Assembly: GCF_020921035.1 (NCBI RefSeq)
Contig: NC_063156.1
Span: forward strand, 25,468,283 to 25,532,282
DNA length: 64,000 bases
Source: Rhodamnia argentea
Taxonomy: Eukaryota; Streptophyta; Magnoliopsida; Myrtales; Myrtaceae
Reading direction: 5' to 3'
In this document: positions 46,225 through 62,328 of the stretch, piece by piece
How the letters are laid out: the number at the start of each line of letters is the position of its first letter
Numbering within the stretch: position 1 is the first letter of the stretch
Program-made: the position numbers and the translations under genes
Notes under the pieces: generated by a model
Told to the model about the DNA's origin: nothing
What the model saw: only the letters and a program-made list of their open reading frames with translations
Database searches by the model: none

Positions 46225-48718
46225 ACATCACGTCCCAAATCCCATCACAACCTATTATGAGGAATTCGTCGTCCTCCGTTAGCAGAGCTTGCCGGAACTC
46301 TGGCTCGGAAATCAGAGGCGAGGGAGAGCCCCGAGAGAACTTCATGTCCCAGTCGCCCAAGGCTCGAGTGACCGATAAGACGCCATTCAGGTATCCATCG
46401 TCAACAAAACCGCCCAGTTCTTTGACTCGCCTCTGTTCTGAAGGGTATATTGGTTTATGGTCTTGGGACATGTCGATGGCCTCGCCTCTCCGGCAGAGAA
46501 CTGCACGACAGTCACCAGCATTGGCCACCATGAGAAGCCTGAGGAGTTTTTAAAAGAAAGTGGAAACCATTAAATGAGAAAAGCAAGGTGCATCAAAGCA
46601 TTGAACAAGTGCATCATTTTGCCTAGCGGCAGATGGCACCAAAAAGTAATCACGAATAATGTCATCAGTTTTCGTCTAAGAAACCACATTAGAAGTCAAT
46701 TAGAAGAGGGGTGCTATTGGATTTTCATTTTGTCCAACTTATTTGTCGAAGAATGCTTCCAAGGTGGCCTACTGGAGAAGCGTACTGTGATGAATCCAAA
46801 TTTACCTTCCAAGTATCAAAGCAGTGAGAGCTGTAGTGCCAGAAGAACTACTGACGCTAGCATCATCCGCCAAAGCACGGTCCGCCAGAAGAAATGCTTT
46901 TCGGAGAGAATTCTCAACCTCACCCAAGTATGAGTCGTCAACTTCAGACGATTGAGGAAATTTGGCATCATCAAAGAAGACTCTGATAACATTTTTTCTG
47001 ATGAAGGCTGATGCTTCGGCTCCTCCGTGACCATCAAATACCTGTGTCATGTCATCGCTTTCAGTCAACATCATAAACAACGAAAACGAATCACTTGAGA
47101 TGCAACTTGAAGATTAAGAGTTCAATGTATTAATTACCCCATAAAAAGCACTTGGTTTAGGAAACCGGTAGGGTGATCCTAAATGCGTGGACAAATCATC
47201 CACGCAAATGTGCTCATCTTCCATAAATCTCCGGGGTCCAATGTCTGCAAAGCTACCAGAACGAATACTAGGCACAAACTGCGGAACAATTGACTCCAGA
47301 CACGCATCAGGAGTACTATCTGCCGGTGTGATTTCCTGAAATGAAACGAAATCAAGATGAAATTCCTTCCACAAACTCACACTATTACAAAGACTCGAAC
47401 CAAGGAAGAACTGACAATCGATTGACAAAGAAGATTGACTTGCCATAAAGAATAGCCAATGTATTAATTAGAAGCGAATCTTTCTTGGTTATGGAATCTT
47501 AAAATGTATTCACGACGAAAAAAGGTTTGATGCTGTTCATTAATTTTTTGCCGCCCTCAGAAATTCTCTCTCAGTTTTTCCTTGCTTGCAATTTGCAACA
47601 TAATCCTTTCAGATATAAGGGTCGTCTTCCATCTCTTTTGTCTGAATAATTGAGATTTGCAATTTAATGAACAAGAAGCAGCAGTAAAAATCAATTCTCC
47701 ACCTTAGTTTCTCCTCATGTACTGGAAAAGTACATTTATTGTCCCCGAGAACATTAGAAGTAGCATACATAGAAAATCCGAATGGCCAAACTTAAGCAAG
47801 CATTGTAAACAACAGATTTGCCGAGACCAATGGTCGTGTCAATCATGATTCAATCTCAGCATTCCCAGAAACTCCAAGGCAACATCATCATACAGTTTAC
47901 ACCAAAAATCGAAGTAGGGCCAAATTCAAGCATCCAATGCCACATCCCTTTAGTAATCAGCCTTTTGTATGTTTCTAGCATTATGCATGCATGGCAAAAA
48001 CTAGCAAATTTCGGGACAGGATCATCCGGGCTTACATCAGAAAGCTTTCAAATTCTCCACATCGTCCTCGAAACAACTAGTCGTACGGTAGCATTTGCTA
48101 CTAACAAACATAGAGGAGGATGGAGGATGAACAGCAATCCTTTTTCAAGCCCCAATAATGACCACATTCAGTTCTCGCAAGAAGATGTAAGACCTAACAC
48201 CAGACCTTAACACAACGGAGAAAATCATCATGATTCTTAAACTATGGCAGGTTTCATAAACTGCAACTTGCAATTTCCACTTTCCCTTTCCTTTCTTCTT
48301 ATTCTTTTGGCGGGGGACGAGGGTATAAAAGACGTTAATGATAATCATCAATTACAGAGTATCTCGATTACGTAAAGCTCTGTCTCGAAGACGAAACAAA
48401 AAACTCCATAAATAATCATTCAGCAGCATCTCAACCCCCCACTTAAGACATCCCCCAGAAGATCAATCGAACCGGAATTAATCAATTCGCACCTACAGAA
48501 CCGAAACTTGTTAAAAAAAAAAAAAAACTTACCACTTGAGAAGCGGGAACATCGGCGGAGACGGCCTCCGACACACGAACCCTCTCGACGGGAGGATGCG
48601 AGAGAGGCGAGGAGATGGTGACCAGCTCTTCAATCGGGCTCCCTCTCACGGCCGTGAAATACTGCACTTCCGGTGCAGGCACGCCCTGTTGACACACAAC
48701 CTCTGTTTCAGCTCCCAT
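45968..48718 (-). CDS. protein phosphatase 2C
   Basis: Four exons on the minus strand, 48533-48718, 47138-47335, 46806-47041 and 45968-46538, give 396 aa starting [21 protein letters not shown]. It is a plant PP2C (PPM family, Mg2+/Mn2+-dependent Ser/Thr phosphatase). Motifs: RRFMEDEH with Glu101-Asp102, VFDGHGG (129-135) with Asp131, [10 protein letters not shown] (211-220), ALGDWDMK (266-273), GCDGIWDV with Asp305, and NTSDNLTV with Asp348. All metal-coordinating acidic residues are present and the splice sites are good, so it looks functional. The N-terminal 60 residues are a non-catalytic extension. The resemblance is to the small group of PP2Cs such as Arabidopsis At3g17250 and At1g48040, distinct from the ABA co-receptor clade. 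The first intron is 1.2 kb. Its 3' end is duplicated downstream. Confidence 0.93.
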
Positions 48719-49400
48719 ACTTTTGTCTCCTCAGAATCTCAGCACCAAGCAAAACACGAAGCTCGCGACCAGCTCGAAAGACTTCCCCGCGCTTTCCGTC
48801 AGTAATTTCTCCCGGAAACTCGATTGCTATGGCAAAATCCCAGCTCAAACGAAGATACTGACTCGCAGAAACTGGATTGCTATCGGCCAAAAGTAAGCTA
48901 GAGCCTGACGATGAAGCTCGCCGGTCACGCACTGTCTTCTCGCACCTTCTCTGAACTTCTTCTTCTTCTTCTTCTTCTTCTTTTCCTCTCCGTCTGGGTC
49001 TTCGAATCCGAAAACGATCCAAAATTTCGACCGAGGCGTCCGGGAGCGGCGACTTATACGGACCGGCAACCGTTGGCTAGGGGTCAGAGAGGGTGACACG
49101 TGTGAGGCTGAGAGCCGTGCGATTGATTTCGCTCCCCACACGCTTCTTTGCGCTTTGTGGGCCCCCCCCCCGTGTTGACATGTGACTTTTCTCGGGTTGA
49201 CGCGCAAAACGGCTTCGAGCTTCGAATCGCCCGCCGAATTGACGGAAACGCCCTCGGCTTGCCTTGTGGGAATGAGCTGTCTTTAGTTGACTCACAATTT
49301 TTGCTTCCGGTTTACATTGCCCATAAAAATACATTCCAGCCCTCAAATTTATAATTTGACCCAAAAAAAAAAAAAAAAAGACCATCAAATTCATGAAAGA
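48719..49400 (-). promoter_or_regulatory. leader and promoter region of the PP2C gene
   Basis: Upstream of the ATG on the minus strand lies a purine-rich (GAA)n tract, seen as (CTT)n at about 48957-48982 on the plus strand, typical of plant 5' leaders. Further upstream the DNA is GC-richer until about 49270. Long frames here are compositional shadows. No clear TATA box was chosen. Confidence 0.4.
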
Positions 49401-51229
49401 AAATGCCTATATTTTTTATAATTAATAATCTCGTGAATCTAGAGGTGGAGATGCTCTGGGAGCATGGCCGACGTCGCCTACATGTATAGGATCGAACACG
49501 CTTAAGGACAGAACGCGAATATGATTGATAAGTTATGGTACAACATTAAAATATAGCCCTTTCTATGATAATTGAGATTGTCTTATTTTATACATCACGT
49601 GATGCCCTACATTGGGAGTAAAAGTCGTCTCTACTGGTCATGACCCGGGGTTGAAGGCGTGGTTAGGGGCAATATGGGGAATCCGCCTGCTTAAAAAAAA
49701 TATTTAAAAAGGAAAAAAACTTCGAAAAGCACCTTCTCATGCGTTTTACGCCATCGCTGACGCAAGGGGGGAGGGTTTCTCCCGTTGGTGAAGTCTCCCA
49801 GTCGGATGCTCGATGTCCGAATGGACGAAATTGCCCTCCCTCGTTGTTCGAGATCGGCAGCGCTTGGCAGTGCAGAGTGGGGGGCTTTCGGACTTTGTGC
49901 AAATCTCGGACACGGTCCGCGTGGCATCCTCGGTGGTCCAAATATGATCAGAGTTAAAGTCTTCTTTTTTTAATTGGAGATTCCCTGCACCTTCTTTCCC
50001 CCCATTTGTTTTTTTTTTGGAGTTCTATATCTTTTATGTTTCATCGTTTTGCGAAATGTCGGATATACCCTTCGATAATTAGGTGTGGCGCCGAGAAGCA
50101 TTTTTCCTAAGGGAGAGTAAAAAAAAGATCGAGATGAAGTGCATAACCTTTATTATTTCGATGATTTCTCATTACATGACGTAATTTTGTGTCGACAATA
50201 CAAATATCTCCGATGAGATGTGTTGCGAAGCCGCAGCCAGAAGTTCAATACTTTCATCAGAAGAGATTGTCAAAAGGGAGCCCAAACCTGAGCCCGTCAA
50301 TATATCCAATCGGACCCATATTTACTCAAAAACTTAAGCCAATGAATTGTTGGCCAATTTAGATATATTAACCGCTTCACGCCGCATTAATTATCCGATA
50401 TGAGACTTCTTTAACATAATGCACACGTGCATCCTAACAAGATGTGCATGGACAAGACTTGTAAAAGCCGATGGTGCCCACCGCCCTTCTAGAGCAAGAA
50501 GTTCTCTGATTTATAAATTGTTCGGCTATCGTAAATGTAACCATTAATCGTATGTAGGTCACAAAATTTATCCATGTCAAATATATTGGAAAATGTTTGA
50601 TCTAGTGTTTCTCTGGCAACTTTTCAAATGCAAAAGTCATACTATGTGAGCTTAGATCCATGGGATTTTAGTCCGGTCCAATGTTTCGAAAGTCAAACAA
50701 TGTGAAATCAATAGAAACTTGTGCATGCTGTGCTGAGTTGATTAATTCTTTAGATTTACTTGCTTTGTGGGATTTGGAACTTTTTTTTTTTTAAGTTCTG
50801 TATCTATGTCTACATTATATGTTTTGGCTTTTATCACTGGCTTACTTTTGTCTCGATTTTTTTTTTTTTTGGTCGGACTTAACTTTTTTCTTGATTAAGA
50901 GTGCGATGATGTATTGGTTAAACATTTGTCCTGTGGACGTGTCGTGATGTTGGGCATGCACAGCCACCGGAAATGAAGATCGAACACAACCAAAACTAGT
51001 GGGCGGAAAGAATTTATGAGACTAAGGTTGTTTTTTTTAGTCGGTAGGAAAATTGTCACTTCATATAAAAAAGATGTATATATCTTAAAGATAAAAATGC
51101 AACAAGTAAATTTGAAAAACAAATTAACTTGAAATAGTCCGTAAAGACTCGCTCATTCCACAAAAATGGAATCTGTCATAACATCAATGCACAATCAAGC
51201 AACCGATCATCGAATCACACATCATCATC
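49401..51229. other. intergenic, no supported gene
   Basis: AT-rich with several poly(T) and poly(A) runs. Frames at 49663-49973 on both strands overlap one another and show no domain. Short repeat-like phrases occur near 50345-50460 (AATTTAGATATATTAACC, ATGAGACTTCTTTAACATAA), similar in style to the remnants at 21540 and 54130. Confidence 0.45.
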
Positions 51230-52240
51230 GGTGATGAGTGTTGTATCTAGCAATATCACTTAGAGAGGATGAATAGGCGATTCGAACAGGTTTTGAAACT
51301 TAATACGAAATTTAAACAAGTTTAAAACTTGGGATGAGTAAGTTCAACAACAAGACATGCAAAAATCTAAATACATAAAAGTAAATTTAGAGTAAGAGAG
51401 AAATGCACGTAAAGTTTATAGTGGTTTGGCTTTAGCAAGCCTACATTCACTCTCCAACGCCGACAGCCGATTGGCTGAATTCCACTAATCATTGAAAGGT
51501 CACAAGAGGTGTCACTCTCAATTACTCTTACAAAACCTCTCAAGGATAATGTTTTAGCTCTGACAAGTTGTGAATAATAACTCACTTTTGAATTTTGGTC
51601 ACCATGGATATTCCTTTTACACTCATTCACCCCCAAACTAGTCGTTGGACGGGTATCGCTCTTCAATCGATGATTGGATGTCATCAATCTTGATTGAACG
51701 AGAATGTATCTAGAAAGATATAATGGCCGTTAGAGTAGAGTCTAAACCCTTCAGATTCGATCACACATACAACTAAATCATTTGTTTCCATAAGTAGAGT
51801 TAAATCAAATCTTTAACGGATCTTAATCTTGGAAGGTAATATCCAATCATAGATATTCTCCTAATTTGATTGGAAAATAATCATGTTAATCAAAGATTAC
51901 AGACTTTCATAAATAATGCAGCCAATAGGAAACCCGCCAAACGTAGGTCTTTAGAATTTGGCCAAACGATATTGCAGAATCCGAACATAATTCAGAACCG
52001 GTCTTCAAAAGTAGAAGAAACTTTTTGAATCTAAATAGACTAGAATAGTGACTACGAGCTTCAATAAAGTTCTAGCTAACGTGTCACAAAAGTTTTATCG
52101 AGATTAAGTTTTCAAAGACAACATCGTCTTCCATTTGAATAAAAAACTTTAACTATCTCTGAGGCAAACACGTGATGACTACACATTGAGTCTAAACGTT
52201 AGAATTAGAACAATATAAGTTTTTATTCACGTATTCATTC
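51230..52240. repeat. retroelement-like remnant
   Basis: The stretch from TGATGAGTGTTGTATCTAGC (about 51233), through TAGAGAGGATGAATAGGCG, to GTGGTTTGGCTTTAGCAAG and CACTCTCCAACGCC has the style of LTR-derived repeats common in plant genomes. No partner copy, primer site or target duplication is visible in this window, so the class is inferred. Confidence 0.35.
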
Positions 52241-52289
52241 ATGCAATAAAATATTTATTAGGCATTAAACACATTCTTTTTAAAGAAGG

Positions 52290-52620
52290 ATAGTATTGTC
52301 AAAATTAAAAAAAAAAAAAATTTGGTCGGATCAAAATCAAAATATTCAGAAGAAAGGTTTGCCCAACAATAAGCACACACCCCGATTTCCATTTCCAGTA
52401 GTTACACATTTTGCCCAAAGGCGATATGCATCTAGATTTAGTATCCTTAGCACTATCACCGTATGGAGACGACAACAATACAAATGTGTTGAAAGAGCAT
52501 AGAAAACTTATTTTAAATCCCGTAACTATATTTAGATCATAATAGAAGAGAACCAAAATTTAGATCTAGCTTTAAATCGGGAGAGAAGAGTAAATAGATA
52601 TCAGTTAATTACAAAATCAC
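52290..52620. repeat. dispersed repeat family S, copy 2
   Basis: It matches 23090-23400 in ordered blocks: AATAAGCACACACC, ATGCATCTAGATTTAGT, AGCACTATCACCG, GAGCATAGA, TTTAGATCTAG and AAATCGGGAGAGA. Same orientation as copy 1. Confidence 0.5.
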
Positions 52621-52851
52621 TTTTAGATAAACTAACTGCTGAAGGCATCAGTAGGGAGCCTTAGAGACTTGTAAAATGCTCAACTAACTAGGGTAAGTAC
52701 TCGAAGCCGGAATAAGCTAGCAGATTTGAAGAGACTAGTTTTTTCCGAGTCGCTTGCGCTTGATTTTCAGAGCTCACAGGGCAAAACTCTCTGCTTCCGT
52801 AGAGGATGTCGACCGCATTGTCCAAAAATCAACAAAGAAGTCTTGAAGCTT

Positions 52852-52854
<3 letters not shown>

Positions 52855-52886
<32 letters not shown>
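52855..52886. repeat. (GA)n microsatellite
   Basis: An uninterrupted run of about 16 GA units. Confidence 0.9.
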
Positions 52887-52889
<3 letters not shown>

Positions 52890-54124
52890 CCCTTTCTCCC
52901 TTAGGGATGAAGCTTCAGAAAAGGACGGGTAGGCCGCGGTTTCAGAAGGGAGGAAACCTAAGTTTGCTGTACCAATGTTGAGGAGATTTTTCAAGCAATT
53001 GTCGGTGCGAAGAACCTACTCTTACATGGTTCAGTTGTCAAGATGCTCGATATCCTCTGCACTGCACTCTAACAGCCTAGGCTTTCGAAGTAAATCGTCA
53101 CCCATGCTCGTCGATCGATATTAGTGGAAGCTTTTGAATTTGCCAAACCTTTCTTTCTTTCATGGATGATTAAGAGGATGCAAAAATCCAAAAACTCTAG
53201 CCTCGCTTCGAGCCATACATGCTCGTCGATTGATATTGCTTCGACCCGTTTGTTTGGCATCAAATTCATCGCAGCTCATGAGCTCGAATATCATTAAAAG
53301 GATGAATTTTTTTACACGATACACGGTTTGTGTGCTACACGATCCATTTGTGCGACAATTAATGTGGACAATTATTAGTTTGAAGGATTGACCAATTAGC
53401 CAAATCAATAGCAATGGACTTGGATTAGGTAACGAATGTATAGATAGGCCGCGTATGTAAAGTTAATGTTAAAAAAAAAAAAAAAAAAGGGAAAAAAGAG
53501 AATGCTTTGCATTAGGACTTAAGAATGACCCTAGATGGCAAACTCAAATATTTCCTATCACCAATCTAGGCCCAATTGTCAGGTGAAGTTGGCACCAAAT
53601 CGACAAAGGCCCGATTTGAAAATTCCCACGCTTTGTAAGGATGGAGAAGGATATAATCTTTCAATTTTCCCATGTCCATAAACCTTATTGCTATTTGAAT
53701 TAAAGTCTCGAGGCGGTATCGATGAATTAATGGCGTTGATCAGATAACGGACATAGAATACGAAATCACCTAGAGCCACACTTTGCGTCCGATGTCCTTG
53801 TTGGACGAAAAAAACTTTTCGATGCGTAACGACCGAGCAACTCCGTTGGCTTTCACAACAATAGAATTCCCAAGAGTTCAGGCCGACTTCAGGAAGTATC
53901 CGGATGCTGCTTCTTGTTCTTCTCTTTCCGTTTTAAGGTGTTATTGTCGAGCAAGAGCATGTCTTGTTTCCCTGTTTTATTCTCTTTCAATTTTTGACGA
54001 AGTCAAAGAGGAGCAGCTGACTTGAGGACTTTGAATAGCAAATGTGGGGCACTCAGCGTTTAAATGAATAAGTCCCCATTTGTTGAAAATTTCAACAACA
54101 GCAACAATAAAACCACAATTTCTA
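52887..54124. other. intergenic, no supported gene
   Basis: Short frames on both strands (for example 53783-54025) have no recognisable domain. Two nearby stretches repeat the phrase GCTCGTCGAT.GATATT (about 53107 and 53221), perhaps a small local duplication. Confidence 0.45.
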
Positions 54125-54320
54125 TTAGGATGCATGTGTGAGTTCGTGTTAAAAAAATCCCATGTTTGAGATTTGATGTGGTATAAAGCAGTTAGTATAC
54201 CTTAATTAGGTTAAATTTTTGAGTGAATGTTGATTCAACTAGATATATTGACGGACTTGAACTTGGACTTCCTTTCGACTGAAAATAGGTCAAACCGGAT
54301 ATATTGAGGGGCTCCAATTG
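54125..54320. repeat. dispersed repeat remnant related to 21535-21720
   Basis: Shared order: GCATGTGTGAGTTCGTGTTAA, AAAATCCCAT, a TTAGTATACCTTAATTAGG-type block, TTTTTGAGTGAATGTTGAT and GATATATTGACGGACTTGAA. Two shorter echoes (AAACCGGATATATTGAGGGG and ATTGACGGGCTCGAATTTG) follow at 54290 and 54357. Confidence 0.5.
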
Positions 54321-55184
54321 AGCTCCCTCTTAGTTGAAAATGGATCCAACATAATAGATTGACGGGCTCGAATTTGAGCCTCTCTTTTGGCGATCTTTTT
54401 GTGCAGGTGCCAACATTTTCCATGACCAATCACATGAATAGATTATAAATATGGGTATGAGGTGGTCAGAAAATGTGGGTCTTGACTTAAGAAAATGGTC
54501 GGTCTCGTATTAATGGTTTGGTCCTCCTTTTCATGCCAACCTAAACTTCACTCCACCTTCTTCTTTACGACATCGTTTTACCTTTTTTTTTTCCTTTAAT
54601 ATTAATGTTTTTTCTAAGATGTTGTTGTCGTGTCTCGTAGTTTGGCGAGCTGCGATGCATGTGGCTTTGGTGTTTTCGACAACGAATAATGATTTTTCAC
54701 AAATCGTAAGATCAAATTTTTTTTATTTCGTGGTTCACAGGAAGTTCAAGGTCACTTGCAAAGTCTACATGATATGGGAAATTTAGATCACGATATTTAG
54801 ATGGAAATGTTCGTAACATCTTTTGGGTAAATGGGCACGAGAAATTAAACGAAATTTCATATATTATGATGCGGAATTTCTAAATATCATGTGATGCAAC
54901 GTAAATGATTAACCGAAAAATTTGACGGCGTCCACCAGTTCTCTTTAGATTTGTCATTAGACATTCGTTGCACTTGTTTAAGTCGTTTTGACCCGAGTTA
55001 ATAGCTTTCGTAATCCTTTAACATACGTGTTTTGTTTCTTCGATTTTAACTATATATCGAATGTGGCAAATGTACGGTTAATTCATTATTTTCGCAATGG
55101 ACTGCACGATATGTTGGATTACCCCCATCTATTTTCAGGTATAAATTGAAGCAAATGGCATAGAGTGGAGGCTCTTAGTGGAAT

Positions 55185-56340
55185 GATGTGACGCCCTCAA
55201 ACATCGCGCACGGCACATGTCTTTTCTCATTTTATCTTTTAGTTAGTAATTACTCACGCGAAAACACAGCAAAATTTCTAGTGCACCCGTGCAAGAAATA
55301 GCACAAGTTCAATGAATATATTTATGCATCATTTATTGATGTTAAACATAAATTTACAACTTTACTACATCGTTCAAATAAAATACAAGAGTCCCGAGAA
55401 AATGATCTAGTCGACTAGCATCTCTACTCCATATTATACCAAAAGCGAGCCTAAATATTGACCAAACTACCATTCAACTCATGGGTTGATGATTACCAGC
55501 ATCATCTTGTCCCCTCCATCGTTATGTCCAGGGGACTATCCTACATACCTGAAAAATAGAGTGAGTCGAACTCTAGTAAATGAAATATCTAAGTTTAAGG
55601 TAGGAGATCAACTCACCACTTGACATGCTACCAATAAATAATGCGAGTTCAACCAATAAAGATAACCATGTATGACAAAGGCAAAAGCAATGCTATGTCT
55701 TTACTATCATATTATGCCAATGGAAATCGTTAACAAAATTACATAAGATCATTCATTCGGATGCAAGCAAGTGGCATATTATTTCATGATGCACCCGTCT
55801 CACCTAGTGGCTCGTCATTCTGCATGGGGAATATCTATTCCTTACCAATATACACAAGTTAGTTAATATTTTTCAGGAACCTCACTAACATATGCACAAG
55901 TGACTTCATACTAGTCATGAAGCTCACTAATATACATAGATGGCCAATAGCCATCTTGATTCATAAGGCATCACGAACACTCTCAAGGCATCCCAACACA
56001 CGGGGTATCGTCAACATCAACTCTCGGGGGACAAAATCGTAAGTACCTTTTTGCCACGCCACATAACTCAATCATCACGGGCGTCTTCTACATCAGCGAA
56101 GGTAAATACGCCATTGTACTACCGCATGATGATGGTCAACATAAGCTTAGGCGAGCCAACTCAAGCTACATAAGTCAACTTATATCGTGCGTAAATTATA
56201 GGACTTTCATGTCCCTTCAAGTTCGTAGAGAACCATCTCATACTGTAGAACATGTGGCTAACTCCATAATCGTTCACACATAGTCATATAAGGGTATCGG
56301 CTATGGCAAAAGTCTTCCTCGCATAGCATCATAGTCTTTT
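55185..56340. repeat. probable LTR-retrotransposon fragment
   Basis: It starts TGTGACGCCCTCAAACATCG near 55188 and continues with GTCCAGGGGACTATCC and CATACCTGAAAAATAGAGTG, phrases in the style of plant gypsy-type LTRs. No second LTR, primer site or target duplication can be assigned in this window. No coding region is present. Confidence 0.35.
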
Positions 56341-57600
56341 TTTTTTTTTTTTGTCGAAATCACATGGCAACATAGTCATACTCATTATTTTAACATAACA
56401 ATTGTCATGTACATCACAATGATTTATTATTTCTCATGCAATTAACGACAAACAATGAATTACTTGTAATTCGACGCTTGTATCCCCACTTTTATAACAT
56501 GAACATCGACAATCCAAATAATGAATAGCGCGAACATCAACAACTCAAAAAATGAATCACGCGAACATCGACAACTCAAATAATGTTTTATCACGGATAA
56601 CAATTTATATCCAAATATTTTCGTGAATAAGAAAAATAGTTTTCGTACGTTTTTTATAAGCGACATGAATAATCATTTTTATGAAAACGTCTTTCAAATC
56701 ACTTATTTTTTTTCGAGATAAACGGAGACTGCATCTCAATCTACAATCAAAATCGGGTGGAAAAAAGAGGTTTTAATAGTATTATCCGATCCGACTCAAA
56801 CTAAATTGGACACGTCCCGTTTCGAGGTCGAATAGGATAAACGAATCCATGCATCCTCCTCTCTCGGATGAAACTTCCGCATCTCAAACGCCGAAGACCC
56901 AAAAAGAAAAGAAGAAACAGAGAAATGGTGTCTCATGATAATTTCTGCTTTTGCCATGCGTTTATCAGAACATCGCTGTTTCAATGTCATGATTAAAGGC
57001 TAATGCAGATCTAGTCTGTCTCATATTTGCTTTTAGCTTTATGTTTTGGCCGAAAGTGGTCAATTCTCTCTCTCTCTCCCCTGTTCTGAATAATAATGAT
57101 AATTTGGCTAGGCGACAAGAAACTCACAGTCTAGCCATCCAGCCCACAATAAAGAAAAGCGGAAATACTCACTGTCAGAGTTTGATTATTCAATGAAAGA
57201 AAGAGAGAGAAAGCTTTCTCTTTTTTGAAAGTGGAGCTGTGGGGACAAGAAATGAACAGGCGAGGTTTGAACGGTCAAAAAGGTGAAGAGACGGTCAAAA
57301 GCGAAGACCCAGATTTAGAAAACCGCCCCCCCCCCGGGGCTCTTCCCCTCCCAAAAAAATAAATAAATAAATAAAAGAGAATGATGTATTCAATTCAATA
57401 AACAAGAGAAGAACATAATTTCTTGGGTTGCCGTCGTTTGTCACTGTTTTGACTGACTCCTCCACCACATTACAACCAAGCCAGAGCCAAAAAGAAGAAA
57501 GAAAGAGAGAGAGAAAACGAAAATCAACAATGCCAGGCCGATAAAAAAGGAAGGAACTTGTCCAAATTCCACCCATTTCCCCCTTTCTCCTTCTCCTCCT
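56341..57600. other. intergenic and promoter region of the GSK3-like kinase
   Basis: AT-rich DNA up to about 57000, then CT-rich tracts (TCTCTCTCTC near 57066) and GAAAGAGAGAGAG stretches near 57490, as often seen upstream of plant housekeeping-type genes. No additional gene. Confidence 0.45.
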
Positions 57601-58993
57601 CCTCCTTCCGGTCAAGAATCACCCAGACAGCTGATAAAGAAGAACGGCAAGAACAGTTTCCGGTACTGAGATTCAAGCAAGTGAACGTTTGATTGTTTGG
57701 GCAAGAACCCCGGTTTTTTGTTTGGGGTTTACCCGATTGGTAAAGTGAATTCTCTTGTCACTCTTTTCCCCCTGTTCTATACTTCTTTGTTGCATGGTTA
57801 GTTAAGCTCCTTTGCTTTTGCTAGAAATTTTTGGATCTGGGGGGTTGATTTGAGCTGACCCTTTGTTGATGGGGTCATTAAGATCTGTTTCTAGTGTTGC
57901 CATTTTTCCCCTTGAGTTAACCCTCTAGCTATTATCCCTTTATTTGAGAGTCGTTTCTCTTTTCTTTTTCCCTATCTACTGGCTATGCAACAAAGGCCCC
58001 CAAAAATTTAGCCTCTGAGGTTACTTGTATGATTCATTCTGCTGGTTAGGGACTCTCTGCATTTGTTTGGTTCTTTTATCTTTGAACTTGCCATTTTCTT
58101 ATGAAATTTGAGGATAGCATATTCATATATCTATCTCTGTGTTGGAACCTAGTCCTTTTGGAGGTTTATCAAGTGAAAAGATCTTCTTTTCCTGCGTTGA
58201 TTACCTGAAAGGCGAATTTTTTGCATTTTTCCGGGGCTAAGATTGCAACAATTTGCTTCCTTTAGCATCCATTTCTGGGGAGGGGAAAAATAACCTTGGG
58301 AACTATATGGTTTGGAAGAGCTTTTTCAGCATCATCTCAATGGATTTTGAGATTTTCAACCGTCTTTAGGTGGACTCTGTTAGCAGCAATTCCTGATGTA
58401 ATATCCGCCCGCCTTGTTTGTGAAGAGATTTTTACAAGCTTCAGACCAAGTGTTTCGAAGAGATCCGTCAGTTTGAGAATGTGTTCAGATGCATCAAGTT
58501 GCATCCCTTGATAAGTCGAGGCCGGTCTGGTGGACGATTTTGTCCAATTGCTTCAGACAAGAATCGTGCGGTGTGAAGTGATTAAGAAAGCATCGACATT
58601 AGATGGCCCGCTATCACGGCTTTAAAACCCACATTGCCGTATTCTAGTGTTTTTCCAGATTTGCAGTTTTCTCTCCATATTTGGTCATAACTGCCGGTTG
58701 CAATAACAGCTGATGCTTAGGGTTCTGTAAATGGTCAAACTTTTACAGTTGATTCATTCTGTATTCTGCATTTAGTTTTTCTTCTCTCCTAAGAAGGGCT
58801 TTTATTTTCCCAGATGTTACTTTAAGTACTTTAGTTTTCAAATACGAGTCCCATTCATCTTGCGGTTTCTTGAATAGGAATCCTGCGTGACAGAGCCATG
58901 CTCTTGGACTCTTGGTTTTGATTGCTCTTATGTGTGCTGGTGCTCTATTTGTTTGCCTCCATGTTGATCATTATCTTGTCTGTACAAATGCAG
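57601..58993 (+). other. 5' leader exon and leader intron of the GSK3-like kinase
   Basis: A non-coding first exon appears to end at 57739 (ATTG/GTAAAG) and a T-rich intron to end at 58993 (AAATGCAG/GTAAC), leaving 69 nt of leader before the ATG at 59063. A leader intron is common in this kinase family. Transcript data would be needed to fix the start. Confidence 0.55.
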
Positions 58994-59062
58994 GTAACTT
59001 GTTGATATCTGACATTGAGAAGAGAGCACAAATTGGACTGTGAACTACCTGTACATGATATA

Positions 59063-62328
<3,266 letters not shown>
